Source of the DNA: Tetmemena sp. SeJ-2015
Lineage: Eukaryota; Ciliophora; Spirotrichea; Sporadotrichida; Oxytrichidae
Assembly: GCA_027382625.1 (NCBI GenBank)
Contig: JAJKFJ010022654.1
Location: 41,574 to 105,573, forward strand
Length of the DNA: 64,000 bases
Direction of reading: 5' to 3'
Shown here: positions 1 through 11,900 of the stretch, one piece after another
Position numbering within the stretch: position 1 is the stretch's first letter
How the letters are laid out: each line of letters opens with the position of its first letter
Position numbers and translations under genes: made by a program
Notes under the pieces: generated by a model
The model's database searches: none
Seen by the model: the letters and a program-made list of their open reading frames with translations, nothing else
What the model was told of the DNA's origin: nothing

Positions 1-216
1 ACCTATAGTAGTATAGCTCTTGCAGAAGCTCCTAATTTTTAAATAGAACATTCAATACTTCCAAACACACAAATATCAACGAAGGATTTCCGCAGCAATA
101 GAGTTGCATAAATTAAAATTCAGAAACTAACTCCTCCCTTTATTCGGCCAAGATTTTGGATGCTGATGAATAAAAATCTAAAAATAAGGATGAAAGGTAA
201 CATCTTTAGTCTATGA
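1..216 (+). CDS. 3' fragment of an unidentified gene
   Basis: Read with TAA/TAG as Gln, frame 1 is open from the window edge to a TGA at 214-216 (71 codons). It contains a Pro/Phe/Arg patch (TPPFIRPRFW) and ends in a basic tail. With only TGA as stop, 71 open codons are weak evidence, so this is a tentative C-terminal piece of a gene starting upstream of the window. I do not recognise the family. The next gene starts about 230 bases downstream on the same strand. Confidence 0.3.
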
Positions 217-444
217 TTGAATAAAGGATCCTTGCTTAATAATTTTTAATTTTTTAATCTTAATAGTAGCAAGTTTTAGAGAGACAGAAACTTCAAAAAG
301 AGCTCTATCTCTAAAGAGAGGGGCTCAGATTTTCTTAAGTTCCCCTAGACAAATGAACTATTTTTTAATTTATTGTAATTTTTTTTATATGTCATTACTC
401 TTTCAGTTGGCATTTGCGTTAAGCTATAATAAGAAGTGAGAAGA

Positions 445-1818
445 ATGGAAAAGTTTAATGAAGTGTCATTAATAATTTGGTCAGGCTTTAATATCAATAA
501 ATCCTAAGGCAATCAAGATTTAATGGACACTTTTCAAAAGTTAACAATCTTATTCTATTTCCTGCTTTTAATCGGAGTATATGTTTATACCTTCCTCCGA
601 TGGGATCAGTCCTAGTAAGTAGTCTTTTAAGGGACAAAATGTCCCAATTTTTAACATATCAGCTCGGGTTTCTTCTTAAAATCACTAATATTCTCAAAAT
701 AAATACAAACTATTCAAAATTTATAGTGATTTTGTAGCAATATTCAGTGTATTTTAAAAAACAGAGTTTGCAAAATTAAATAGAGAGTTTAATACGGGGG
801 GATAGGTAGCGCATCATTAAAGAAGTTATCATTTCATTTTATTTGAATTTATAATACGCATAATTAATTAATTTTTTAAAGAATTATTTATTTAAAACGA
901 CAAAGGTCAATTACTAATTGTCTTTAATACTTAATGCTAAACTTATTTTAGATGCAACTAAATAGTGATTAAAATTTGGCCCTTGGTTGCCATGCCCCTA
1001 GTAGTAACTATAAGGTGCATAGAAGTATTCAATGACAAAAGACTGAAGAAGAAAGGCGCTTTACAATTTTGCTATATTGGAATTATGATGCCTCTAGTTA
1101 TGATTTGCATAATAGTGGCTATCTTTGCCATTTCTGTTTCAGAAAGTGCCTGTGTAAGTAATATTTTGATTGTCGTAAGTGTAAAATATTGTTTTAGGTG
1201 ACTGCAGATTTCTTTGTGGTTTTGTTCTATGTATCTCTTAGAATGCTATTTGTAATAGTGCGAGCACTAAGGATCATTTAAATAAATAGGCATGAAACGA
1301 CAAATTAATCGCAAAGTCGATTCTCTTAGTCAATAATTGTATCTGCTTTCTTTAGTAATGTTATATAGAGAGAGAACAAGAAGAATATTTAATTATTTGA
1401 CTTATAGTATTCAGCTTTTATAAGAGTAGTCACTGTCTTTAATAAGCGACTTGATAAGTTTACCTGAAATCGATATGCAATTTGAAGCTTAAAATAGAGG
1501 ATCACTTTTTATAGCTAGGAAATTAATATGTATTTTGCTTTGAGGATTAAACGAAGACGAACTTGCAAAAGTTTAACCAAACGTACACGATCTCACACGA
1601 TCTATAGACGAGGAAGATGTGTGTGCATTATGCTAACTCGAGTACAAGAGTGACCTATCAAAAGTTAAATACCTATAAAATATGAAGCATATTTTATAGT
1701 TGTTAAACTAACTAACTGCAAACATATGTTTCATCAAGACTGTATTAAAGAATGGTTCAAGAGAAAGGCTAAGTGTCCTTGCTGCAACCGCGATGTCAAA
1801 TAATATTCCTTAGAGTGA
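445..1818 (+). CDS. Membrane-anchored RING-H2 finger protein (probable E3 ubiquitin ligase)
   Basis: The chosen ATG at 445 opens a frame with a hydrophobic segment (LTILFYFLLLIGVYVYTFL). Further membrane segments lie near 965-1160 and 1200-1260. A GT..AG intron at about 1154-1197 separates the last two. The C-terminus carries a RING-H2 finger: CALC near 1620-1635, then CKHMFHQDC and CPCC after a 38-bp IES, ending in TGA at 1816-1818. The finger is only complete when the IES at 1664 is removed. A second IES (1522) removes an in-frame TGA just upstream. RING-H2 proteins with N-terminal TM segments are usually ubiquitin ligases of the ER or endomembranes. The finger is certain. The path between 780 and 1500 has unresolved frame changes, so the exact protein is not. 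The direction matches the glucosidase gene that follows 140 bases later. Confidence 0.8.
1522..1545. other. IES, 24 bp, pointer ATTAA (RING gene)
   Basis: ATTAA occurs at 1522-1526 and 1546-1550. Removing one copy plus the DNA between keeps the frame and deletes the in-frame TGA at 1540-1542, giving ..IARKLNEDELAKV.. before the RING finger. Confidence 0.65.
1664..1701. other. IES, 38 bp, pointer GTTAAA (RING gene)
   Basis: GTTAAA is repeated at 1664-1669 and 1702-1707. Excision joins ..DLSKVK to LTNCKHMFHQDC.. in frame and completes the RING-H2 cysteine/histidine ladder. No GT..AG splice with the right phase does this. One of the clearest diagnostic IESs in the window. Confidence 0.85.
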
Positions 1819-1958
1819 AAATATTAGTCTAAATTAGTTTTTAATTTACCAGGAAATATTCTTAGTTGCCCTAATTTCTATCTAACAGATTATGAATATC
1901 TTATAAAAGTTGATTGAATATAAAATCTTTGTAATTAAAATATTCTAAATATTATTCT

Positions 1959-4900
1959 ATGGATTCTTTTAAATTCAAGTCCCTTTTAGTGATAAGCTTA
2001 TATTTGCTTTCCTAAATATCGGGTGGAACTATCTTAGATCTCTCTGATTTAGATACGACCTTGAAGAATGAGCAGCTTTTTAGCTCGCTTTATAACAAGT
2101 CAACTGAGTGGGGAGTTTACAAGCCCAACCTTTACTTTGGAGTGAAGAACAGACAAATAAAGCCGCTCTCTTTTGGGATATTCTTTACTTTTAAAATTTT
2201 CTTTTAATTCTGGTATAGAGAGGAGGATGGAGGAAAGTTGAATATAACTCACAGCTATACCATGGATTTGGGAGTGACTTCATACTTCCAGTTTCATGAT
2301 GGCACCTCAGCAAGCAGGCAACTCATCACAGACATTACAGGCAACATTCAAACAGTCACAGAATTCCACAAAGAATTGGAGACTAATCCCACTCAAGGAA
2401 ACTCAGAGTATATTTCCAGATGGACCACCAGAATAACGTTCAACCTAAATTAAATTTAATCCTATAGATACTTTTTATACAAATTTAATGAAGCACATTA
2501 TAAATGGGAAAGCCTTTAACTCAACCCCAGTTCTATATTTCTCTAAGGAAGGAGTGCAAGATTTAGAAGGGAAAAGGTTTTTTCACAGTTACCCAAAATG
2601 AGGGCTAGAATTTTTACAGAGTCTAGCATACCGTAGACTCTGACTAGTCAGTGTATGAGGTTATTGAATTAGGAGCCGAGAGCAACTTTTAAATTTAAAA
2701 TTAAAGTTTATGCTGCATAATAAATTGATTCCAAGTCTATGATTGGACTTCAAGTAAGCGAGGATTTAAGTTGGTAGCTCCCCAAGATTTGGAACGACAG
2801 CTACTCTCAATTAAAGGACGCATCGGGCTTCATCAATACAACAACACCTAACTTGCTCTTATTTAGGCCCAAGATTCAAATTAAAAAGGTATGTGGCTTT
2901 AAATTTTAATAGAACCTTGTGGATAAGCTAGAAATTGTGGTTAGGTATTCCAAGCAAAAGTTTGCTAGCAAAGCTGCGGCTGATTCATACTCTGAAGTAA
3001 TGAGCAAGGCTTTTGCTTTTCAATTTATAATTCTTTTGCTGATGTTAATAAAGACATCGACGATAAAATGAGCACTGCTGAAAGCAATTTTAATAAAAAA
3101 TTCTCAACAGTATTTGGTGACGGCTTTTTATAATTCTTGAAGTAAAATTAATTAGAATGTGTAAGGCTATAAAGATTTCATTCAAACTCTCCCCCAGGCT
3201 GAAGCTTTTATGAAGGAAACTCTTTCTCAGCTATAATTTTGTAATAAGAATGAAATATTTGTTTTTGAGTTTAATCTACTTGGAGGGATTAGTCATTTCT
3301 ATGGTCCGATTAGAATCTTGAATGAGTCAGATCCTTCAGGCAAGACTTGGTTCTATGATGAACCTGCTCACCTTTTCACTGCCACACCTTCGAGACCTTA
3401 CTTTCCCAGAGGCTTTTTGTGGGATGAAGGCTTTCATTCCTAGATTACTTGTTAATGGTCGAAGCTCTACTGCATGGATATCATCTCTCATTCAATTAAC
3501 ATTTAGTGAAATAATTCATATTATAAGGAGTGCTTGCATTTATGATTGGTTCAACTCAATCAAAGAAAACGGGTGGATCCCAAGAGAATAAATGAGGGGC
3601 AAGGAAGCTGAGTCAAATTTAGATTGGACCTTAGTGGAGGATCCTAAAGCAGGCAACCCTCCCTCCTTTATGTTTGTGCTATAATATCTCGTAGACCAAT
3701 ACTCAGCTACTCAAGACACTAGAATTTCTACATTCTTAGTGAACATTTTCCCAAGAGTTGAGCTTTGGTTCAACTGGTTTAATTCAAGACTAGCAAACAC
3801 AGGAAGTATCATATCATAATTATTAGAAGTTTATGATTTAAAAGTAACCTTAACGGTACTTATCAGTGGTTAGATAATACAGCCAACGGGGCACTCAGCT
3901 CAGGTTTAGATGATTATCCAAGAGGATTTAGAGTTGAACTTAAGAAAAGTATTCACTCCGACCTTCAAGGCTGGATGATCAACTTCTCTATCCATAATAA
4001 GCTTTCTATATTCAATAGTTGATTAATCTAAGTTCATGGCTTCTTTCCTAGATGCGGTGACTGGAATTGTGTAGAAGCCTGTCTCCAACAGAACAAGCGA
4101 TGATTATCGAGACTTAGCAAGCCTGGCAGCACAACAGTTTAGAGTGTGGTGCTATGATGATTACACCGGCTTATACACTGATAGGCTTATTTATGAGGAT
4201 AATCCTCCCTTCCCATCAATTTTTATATGTCATTAACACTATAATAAAACTGATCAACTAGCCAATAATTTTCTAAGTTAGAAGACAACCCTACTCTTAA
4301 ATCAATCAGAGGGAAATTCAAGCACTCTCAAGAGACAAACTCTCTAACTTAGGATGAAATTCAGCCTTTTAAGGTAGATACCTAATAAAAGAACATAAGG
4401 CTTAGGAATGCATAAGTGCAAAGAAAGTATAAGAAAATCAATGACTTCTCTCCGCATACTGGAATCATCAATATCAACTTATAAAATTCTCCTTTAAGTT
4501 TCGAAATATGTTCCCAGCAGCTTTCAATTTGTTTTAGGGAAATCTGGACAGATTGGATGATACTTTGAGATTTGGGGCTGACCCGGACACTATATTCTCA
4601 GCTTATGGATTAAGAGGAGTGTCAACTATGGATTTACAGTACTTCCCCGGAACTGGCTATTGGAGAGGTCCTGTCTGGATCTCAGTCAATTATCTTGTCC
4701 TCAGAGGCATCTACAAGTTATAATCTGAATGTTATTTTTTAAATAAAAGCAAGTTCTATTGGGACTATGTTCCAGCACAGCCGATTAGTGAGGACGGAAA
4801 AATTAAGACTCCTCAAATATAGATGAGCGCATTTACTGCATCTTATATTTATTTACCTCAGGACTATTACAACCAGGTGAGATAAAACTTGGTCAAAGTA

Positions 4901-5052
4901 GTTTACGATAACTGGGAACCTCAGCATCTTCTTTATGAGAATTTCAACGATGTTACAGGAGTAATTATATTTTAAGAGAGGGCTAATATTCACATCCTTT
5001 CTCAGGTTGGACAACTCTTATTCTTCTCATAGTCAGTGGAAAATACATTTGA
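1959..5052 (+). CDS. MOGS: Mannosyl-oligosaccharide glucosidase (processing alpha-glucosidase I, GH63)
   Basis: Removes the outermost alpha-1,2-glucose from Glc3Man9GlcNAc2 on new N-glycoproteins in the ER. The ATG at 1959 gives a signal peptide ([20 protein letters not shown]). The N-terminal beta domain includes the [11 protein letters not shown] block. The GH63 catalytic (alpha/alpha)6 region is unmistakable: [13 protein letters not shown] at about 3392-3440, NGWIPRE near 3570, SGLDDYPRG near 3897-3925 (the block holding the catalytic acid in this family), YWRGPVWI near 4655 and PFSGWT near 4998, with TGA at 5050-5052. At least three IESs (2180, 3010, 3488) and an intron (about 2889-2912) interrupt it. 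Removing them restores the family sequence. The region around 4020-4500 changes frame and was not resolved. About 900 residues are expected, the usual length. The 3' end lies close to the GWT block, so the C-terminus is nearly complete. Confidence 0.92.
2180..2206. other. IES, 27 bp, pointer ATTCT (glucosidase gene)
   Basis: ATTCT at 2180-2184 and 2207-2211. Excision turns a Phe-rich insert into [13 protein letters not shown], the expected N-domain sequence of GH63 enzymes. The insert is AT-rich and its length is a multiple of three, so it contains no frameshift, only extra residues. Confidence 0.75.
2889..2912 (+). other. Spliceosomal mini-intron, 24 nt (glucosidase gene)
   Basis: A GTATGT..TTAATAG segment follows ..RPKIQIKK and precedes [14 protein letters not shown]. 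It has intron-type ends and no flanking direct repeat, which separates it from the IESs. Similar 25-39 nt introns occur in the ankyrin-TOG gene. Confidence 0.6.
3010..3032. other. IES, 23 bp, pointer CTTTTGCT (glucosidase gene)
   Basis: An 8-bp direct repeat CTTTTGCT lies at 3010-3017 and 3033-3040. Excision shifts the frame by 23 and yields [20 protein letters not shown] instead of a run into TGA at 3069. Confidence 0.85.
3488..3515. other. IES, 28 bp, pointer TCAT (glucosidase gene)
   Basis: TCAT at 3488-3491 and 3516-3519. Excision removes an in-frame TGA and joins the FLWDEGFH part of the catalytic domain to [16 protein letters not shown] in one frame. Confidence 0.7.
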
Positions 5053-5274
5053 ATAAATTACAATTATTACAAAGATTTAAGCATAATCGAAAATCTGCTT
5101 CTAAAGAAAGATTCGAATACTTTCTGTTTCTATTGATTCCTGAATTTAAGGATACTTAAAATAAAATATTAATTTAAATTTAGTACAGTCAGCTTAGGAA
5201 TTGATTAAAGTCTTTAAACAAAAGCCTTAAGATTGATATTATAAAATAAATAAGTATCTGAATTCTTCTTTCTG

Positions 5275-8200
5275 ATGACCAAGAATTTTTTAAGCTAGCA
5301 ATTCTCTAACTATTTGCTGCCTCTGTAAGATAACTTGTAAACCCATTTTTGATTTAGATATCTTGCTAGAACCAAGCTGGAGGTCTTTTCATGACCAACC
5401 CATCTCTCTTTTTCTAATTGTAGATATTACTAAGTCTATTCTTTGTTTAAATTGCAAGAGAGCTCAGCTAGGCAAATTTTCCTAGATGTCTTGAACTATC
5501 AAGTGGAGCAACTTTCAGGGGTTAATTTCACGCAATCTTTAGCAGATGCGTTCTTCAAACACATAAAATTTATCTCTCTTTTTATTTGTTGTTATTCAAT
5601 CAGTCTCAAAGATTCTTTAATTTTATTGGATGAATAATTTATTTAAAGCCAAAGCAATGGAAACTAGTCAGTATCTAATAGCAGCACCACTCAACAAATT
5701 CCAAACGTCTAAACTTAAAACTTCTCTTGCTAGCTGCTAAATCCTACGAACGCCTAGTTCTCTATAGCCACTAATTCTCAAATCCAAGACCAATTCTCTA
5801 ACGTCAACACTAATTCCAAGATTTAAAATTGAAATTACATTGAACTATTATTTATGAATTGGGTTATGCCATTTGACCAACTGATTTTATTGGTGAGTAA
5901 TCTCGACGTTTCTTGCACCGGCTAAGTTCTATTCCCTAATTCATTTATCATATTAACTAAGCTTATCATTATTAATGAATAAATTCCTCTGATAGCTCGT
6001 CCAATTAAACCAACTCTTAGAATGATCTGATTAACTTGCAAATAATTGCTACTAACTTCTAACTTTTTATTCTCTACGATATTATTTTAAGGTAACTTCT
6101 CAGGATTGATGAACTTGAGCTTTGAATACAATCTGACTCAACACTCCACCATGCTTCCTCAAATAGCATCAGCTAATTTAATTTAATTTTAGTGTCGCTC
6201 TTCAAGACTTAAGAATCCTACTTTCTCAAAATGGCAACTAAAGCAATAGAGTGCTCAAGAATCTCAGCAATTCAATGTTTCTCATCAAGTTATTGATGAG
6301 TTCCTAGTTTCCATCAATGACAGATACAAACCAATCATATCTTAATTAAGAGTAAATTATTCATGATTGAAACATTTAAATGCTAGATAGCTTCAGGAAA
6401 AGAGTGAATTCTTAAATAATGGGCAACTTCTCTGAAATTCAATTGGACGATAATATTAACTTCTATCCTTCCGTGAACCAGTCAGACTTTTTCAGCATTC
6501 AAACAAAGCAGTCTTAATAACCAACCTAGTCTTCTCTGAATATCCAGAATTCTTCCCAATAGAATACGAATCAGACTTAGCCTTCAAACTCTTCTAATCA
6601 AACTGACTCATCCAACTCAACTAATCAAACTCAAGTCTATTTTAAGTCATATTTTTTTTATAAAGCATAGGAGAATTCTTCTTCGCTCTCGTCAGCCAAT
6701 AATTAAAGCTACTTCTAGACAGATGTAAATCAGAGTTCCGTAAACCTGATATTCGGAGGATACATTTACGACAACAGGACTAATTTCACAGTCAATGATC
6801 CTACCAAAATTGATCCATTCTTAATTCAAAGCTATCAACAGGCCAACACTACTCAAAATTAAAGTAATGCTCCTATCACTGAATAACCAGTTGGCGCATT
6901 TCATTTCTAATCAGATTGATTTCTCAGCACTAGGAGTGAATTTTATTATAACACTGGTTATTTATAAAAGACTTTATATGACATTTATAATATAATGAAT
7001 CAATCAGCTATTGATCTCTCAGCCTATATAGATAGTCTATTCATTAAATCTTTGTTACTCAGAGAACTCCAAAGCTTGAACTACTTGAATTCAAGTTCTC
7101 TCTCTAACTATTTCTCAGGCTCTGCTGTCACTCCAACCCAAGTCAACTTCTCAATTGATGATCCTTAATCTATAAAATATATATGGAGCGAGAAATTATC
7201 AATATTAATGTTTAGCTGATTTCAGTAAAGCGTTATCAACCAAACAATCATTATGGTATATTATGCTTTCTGTGTATATATATATATATATCCAACATAG
7301 CTTTTGATAAGCTTGCCCAAATACTACTTCAGAGTGCAAGGAAGCACAGTCTACTCTGACACTGAGTACAGCTTCGAAATAACTTGCAACTTTGACCAGT
7401 CAGAACATCCCTCAACAGCTCTAGTCAACCTCTTCACAGTCCAGACTCTAAACCAAACTCTTATGCCCTAGATTTATACATGCAAATAGTTCAATTTTAT
7501 TTTCTTGATAAATAGATTAAGGTGTAGGATCTAAGTCTCAACCTGCAAAGAGAGGATTGTGAGTTGGAGTTCCTCGGTGACTACGGATTTCATCACTAAA
7601 ATTTCAGCAAGTTCTTTGTGAAGCACTTCCAACTTTAAGACAGGTTGAATCAGCTCTAAGATCAAGTCAAGGCACAAGCATCTCCAGTCATTGATAAGAA
7701 AATCAATCAAAGAATAGCTAACTAAATACAATCTTATAAATATACATGCTTAGTTGTAAATCTTAAGTTTATTGGAAGCCTGCACAATTATATAATAATT
7801 TAGATGATAGAACTAAATTATAATTGCTGGGAGAAGAGGGTAACTAGAGTGATAGTCTCTACTTATTTTACAGCATGGTTGACAACCCTCTGGTTCTCTT
7901 GAAGTCTCAACTACCAAATTCAAACTCTCAGCAGCCTTCAGATGGCTCAATTGTATTACCAATTAGATTATACACCCAGATAGTTTGAGATGTAAGATAA
8001 TCGTAATTATTCCTTAAGCTTTTGAATATATCTCATCTACGGGCTATGAGAAGATTTGCCGGTTGGACTAAAAATATATCTTAAAATAATGAAATCAAAT
8101 ATGTCAGTTAGTTTGGTTCACTTAAAATTTTCAATCACTTGATTATCAAATCTTTCTTTGATCAAGCGTTTCCTCAAATCTAAACCAATATAAATAATTT

Positions 8201-8884
8201 CTTATCCATTTTAATCTGATGCTTTGTAGTTCATCTATACTCTCAAAGTTTTGAGGGTCAGATGGCTGCTAATCAGCATCCTTTGAATTAATTTATAGTT
8301 TAGGAACTTAAAAGATAAATGAAATTGATAATGATGTTAACTGCTTTCTTTTAATAGCGGTTCTTCGTATACTTAGTGTTTTGAGTGTCCGAGGGCGAAA
8401 AAGTGAAGGGGCTGGCGAATATCTAATACTATGAATTCACAACTATTTAATTATTATCCTAATCCGGTGCCTCATTAAATATCATCGTTTTCTTCCTCTT
8501 ATTACTTTATCTTCTATTCTAAACTTAACTGAATAATATTCTCAATTATTAAAAGTGCATTAACTCATGAACTATGGTTTAAGACTCAATGGTGTTTTAA
8601 GAATGGATTTTATTTCCCTGATTCTTCTTATTCTGATACTAAAACTTAGAATGAGGAAGGCCACTTTGAGGCTGCTGGGAATGCAAATTGATCGGAGAGG
8701 GATGAGAGTTGCTGTTGTTATGGCCGAAACTAGTAATAGATTCTCAAATATATCAAGAAAAAATTATTCATCCTATGATGGCACTGATGCCTTTGCCATC
8801 ATGGATTGAGAGTCTCTTGCTTATGAATTACTGGAGAGGGCTTTTCAAAGATTATTTTGTGTACGCTTGCATTAGGACTTATGA
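5275..8884 (+). CDS. Large Asn/Gln/Ser-rich, probably membrane-anchored protein, function unknown
   Basis: No family was recognised with confidence. Long plus-strand frames, broken by IESs or introns, run from about 5275 to a TGA at 8882-8884. The front and middle (5440-7500) are rich in Asn, Gln and Ser with many N-x-S/T sites (for example TQPSNSSNQTDSSNSTNQTQ near 6570-6630), as in a secreted or extracellular region. A Cys-containing stretch (EYSFEITCNFDQSEH) lies near 7370. From about 8300 the frames carry hydrophobic segments (MMLTAFFQQRFFVYLVF, IIVFFLLLLYLLF), pointing to TM helices, then a polar, acidic tail. A large extracellular domain followed by TM helices would fit REJ/polycystin-like or other ciliate surface proteins, but no diagnostic motif is visible. 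The start is uncertain because several frames are open near 5275-5440. The gene converges on the next, minus-strand gene (38-base gap). Confidence 0.5.
7275..7291. repeat. (TA)n microsatellite
   Basis: A run of about eight TA units preceded by TGTG, between coding blocks of the Asn-rich gene. It probably lies in an IES or intron, since the reading frame breaks on both sides. Confidence 0.8.
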
Positions 8885-8922
8885 GATTGATATTGCATAT
8901 TGCAAGTCGTTACTCAATTTAT

Positions 8923-11900
8923 TCAAGAGATAATAATAAATTTCATGGCTAGTTTCTCACTCTGCTCTGCGTAGTTTACCTTTGAGAGGGGAGAGTTGCT
9001 TATCATAGACCTCACTCCATTAATCAAGCTTCCATTATCCTTCTCTTCTTCTTCCTTTTCATCTCCCTCTGACATATTCTACAACTGTTCAATCTAACTT
9101 TATAGTCGTAGCAGCAGCTGCTGTTTCAGTTTCTTGTCAATCTTCTTTCGCTTTCTGTTTCCAAGAAGTGCTAGTTAGTGCTAAGCTGGGTCTAAATGCA
9201 AAGTGCTCGCCATGTTGTTGTGAAAAGGAAAGTTCTCTCCTGCTGGCAAACCTGTGGATGCTTAAATTTAAGAGTAGATATAAAAATAGTAGAAGCTCTC
9301 TTATACAAATCTCTTTCATCATTGATAATCAATTTTTAATATACCTACAATTTTATGAATAGTCAGTATATTTTTTTGTTCCGAAAGTTATGATATTTTT
9401 CAGATATTAAATGATTTCTTTGCCCTTTGCGTGTTGTTAGTATGACTAGCTTTGGTTAGGATCTAGGAAGCTTGACTGTCTATAGTTTGAAGCGTAGTCG
9501 TCTAGATGGTTTTAGTTCTGGCTATTGTCAATTGAGTAGATTTACATGGGCTAGGACTCTTACCTCTCCCCATGCCTCTCGTTGAAAGTTATCATTCTCA
9601 CTTCTTCCATTTAAACAAGATAATTAATTTCACCCGCCCTAGATGGAAGGGGACTTAATATCAAATATTGTTTAATCTAGTTTGTTCGTTTGTATTTGAC
9701 TGCAACCTGCTCAAATCCAATTTAGTTGATTGCACTCGATTTAAGAAAATTATATTCAGCTCCTTGTCACTCTTTAGAATAAATAGGTGCGCCATTTAAA
9801 TTTAATTGGTCTTTTATCTTGCTGCATTTACTAAATTCACAAAGCTCTCTCCCTTGCCCTTTGCTAGTTAAGTTTTGTTTCCTTTCTGAGCACCTTCAAT
9901 CTTGAATTTACTTCTCAGATCAGTCCATTTGTTTTAGGAGTCTTCAAAACCCCCATTAAACATTAACTATAAATTATATAGAAAAAAGTAATTTGGGAAA
10001 TTCATTTCAAATTAATGATTAAAATTATTAAAACGGTTTTGAATCAACTCTATTATTTGGGGTATGAAAATCGGTTAGATTAGCGTTATTCTCTACTGTT
10101 AAAATTCTAAGAATAAAATGACAATTTTTGTGTTGAAACTTAAATCTTTCCCGCTCTGTTCTTCATAGGAGATTGCTTTCCCTTAGCTTTTCAAATAGAA
10201 GAAAAACATTTGAAATTATTTATTTCCGATTGTAGTCCTGCCTCTGGATATTATATACTTCTTTAATAATTGGTATTAAAATAGCTAGTTGACGTTTTGA
10301 TCTCTGAAACTCTTCCTCAATGAATTTTGTGAGAGCAATCTGTTTCTATCTGAGTCCATTGACTTGAGCTATGTGCCTATATTTGTGTCCTAGACTCTCA
10401 CAGACTATCCCTCGGGTGTTTTAAGTTGAGACTAGAAGTAAGGTGACTAGCCCCTCTCGTTGAAAGATCTGCTAGTTAGTCCCCTCATCAAACTTACTTT
10501 GCTCTCGTGAATACTCCTGTGATAATAAATTACAAATGTATTCTTCTTCTTTAGTGACGGATAAGTTCAGACTCGTAGTCTTAAATTTTAAACACTGTCA
10601 AAAACCTCAATATGGGAAATTTGACCAGCTTTTTAACATGAATAACTATCAAGATAGCCACAAATCTGTACAGCCAGAGTAGCAAAAAGTAAATGTTGTA
10701 GAACATAATTACCAGAAACAAGATGAAAAGAGACGAATTGTTCTTCTGCACCTCACTCTAAACGAAGAAGATGCCCCCGTATAAAATCATAGTCTATAAT
10801 CCTAATGAAAGAAGAAAATAGTTACTGCTGCAAATATTGACTGTTTCTCAATTGAGTTAAATCTTGGATCTATATAAGGCCTCAAGTAAAACAAAAGCTG
10901 CACTTGAAGTAAAAGAACGAATATCCCTATCAAGGCCTATAAAAGTTAAGTGCAATAATCAATACTTTTAGCTCCTAAGTTATAGAGGAGAGTAAAGTAT
11001 ATTTAAAAAAAAGGTTTGATCAATTAAAGTGGAGCACATGATGAAAATAATTTTTCGAGCGTTTACAACGAGAATTTCCCAATAAAATGTTTAGTCATCT
11101 AATCCGACGAAGAATAGACCATACTTGACTATGATTTCTCTCTCATTTAGTTTGGATTGGTTTTTCTTGAGTGTGATAAAAATCATTAAGGGAAAACCTA
11201 TAGTCCAAAAGAAGATGTATGCTAGTCCAATAGCTGGAGCGTATCTATTATAGTCACCCGACCAGCACTCTATGTTATAGTCTGACTTAAGGTATGACTT
11301 GCCATCTATTCTAGAGCAACTGAATAGAGCGAAGTTTTAGTTTGTTATAATTAAAAATAAAAGGATAATTGGGTAGCAAAGATAACTGAAAATGAAGGAT
11401 GTGACTATTATACTCTAGCTCAAGTTATTCTACAATTTCAACCTAAACAAATTCAACTATATATATTAATAGAATTTTATGCAATTTTACAATAATGGGA
11501 GGTTTCTTTTTACATTTCCAAATAGAGTTTATTAAAAGCCACAGTAGAGAACTAAGTAGACTTAAAATTATGGGTAAGAGTCCAAACACTATGGTTTTAA
11601 TGTAGAAAATAGGCAGTGCCATATTGTTACTTTGTGAATAAAAGCAGTCCAATGAGAATATAGTTTATGTTTAGCTACTTAAGAACGAGAAGCTTTGTAG
11701 TGCTGTATTTACTTGAGAAGGCCAGCTGAGATCAAAGTCTTTGACTATCATAATAGCGTGGAAATAGTTGGTGAGAATTCTAATCAGAACTGTCTGGGGC
11801 TTATTCCTTTTAGGATTGCTGAGTATAGAGCTATAGGAAATTAATTAATCACAAACTTACTAGAGGAGATAGATAACATAAAGTGAAATCAGAACCATTA

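Noticed and set aside
7531..7731. Minus-strand ORF
   Set aside because: Shadow; plus-strand frames on the same stretch continue the Asn-rich gene.
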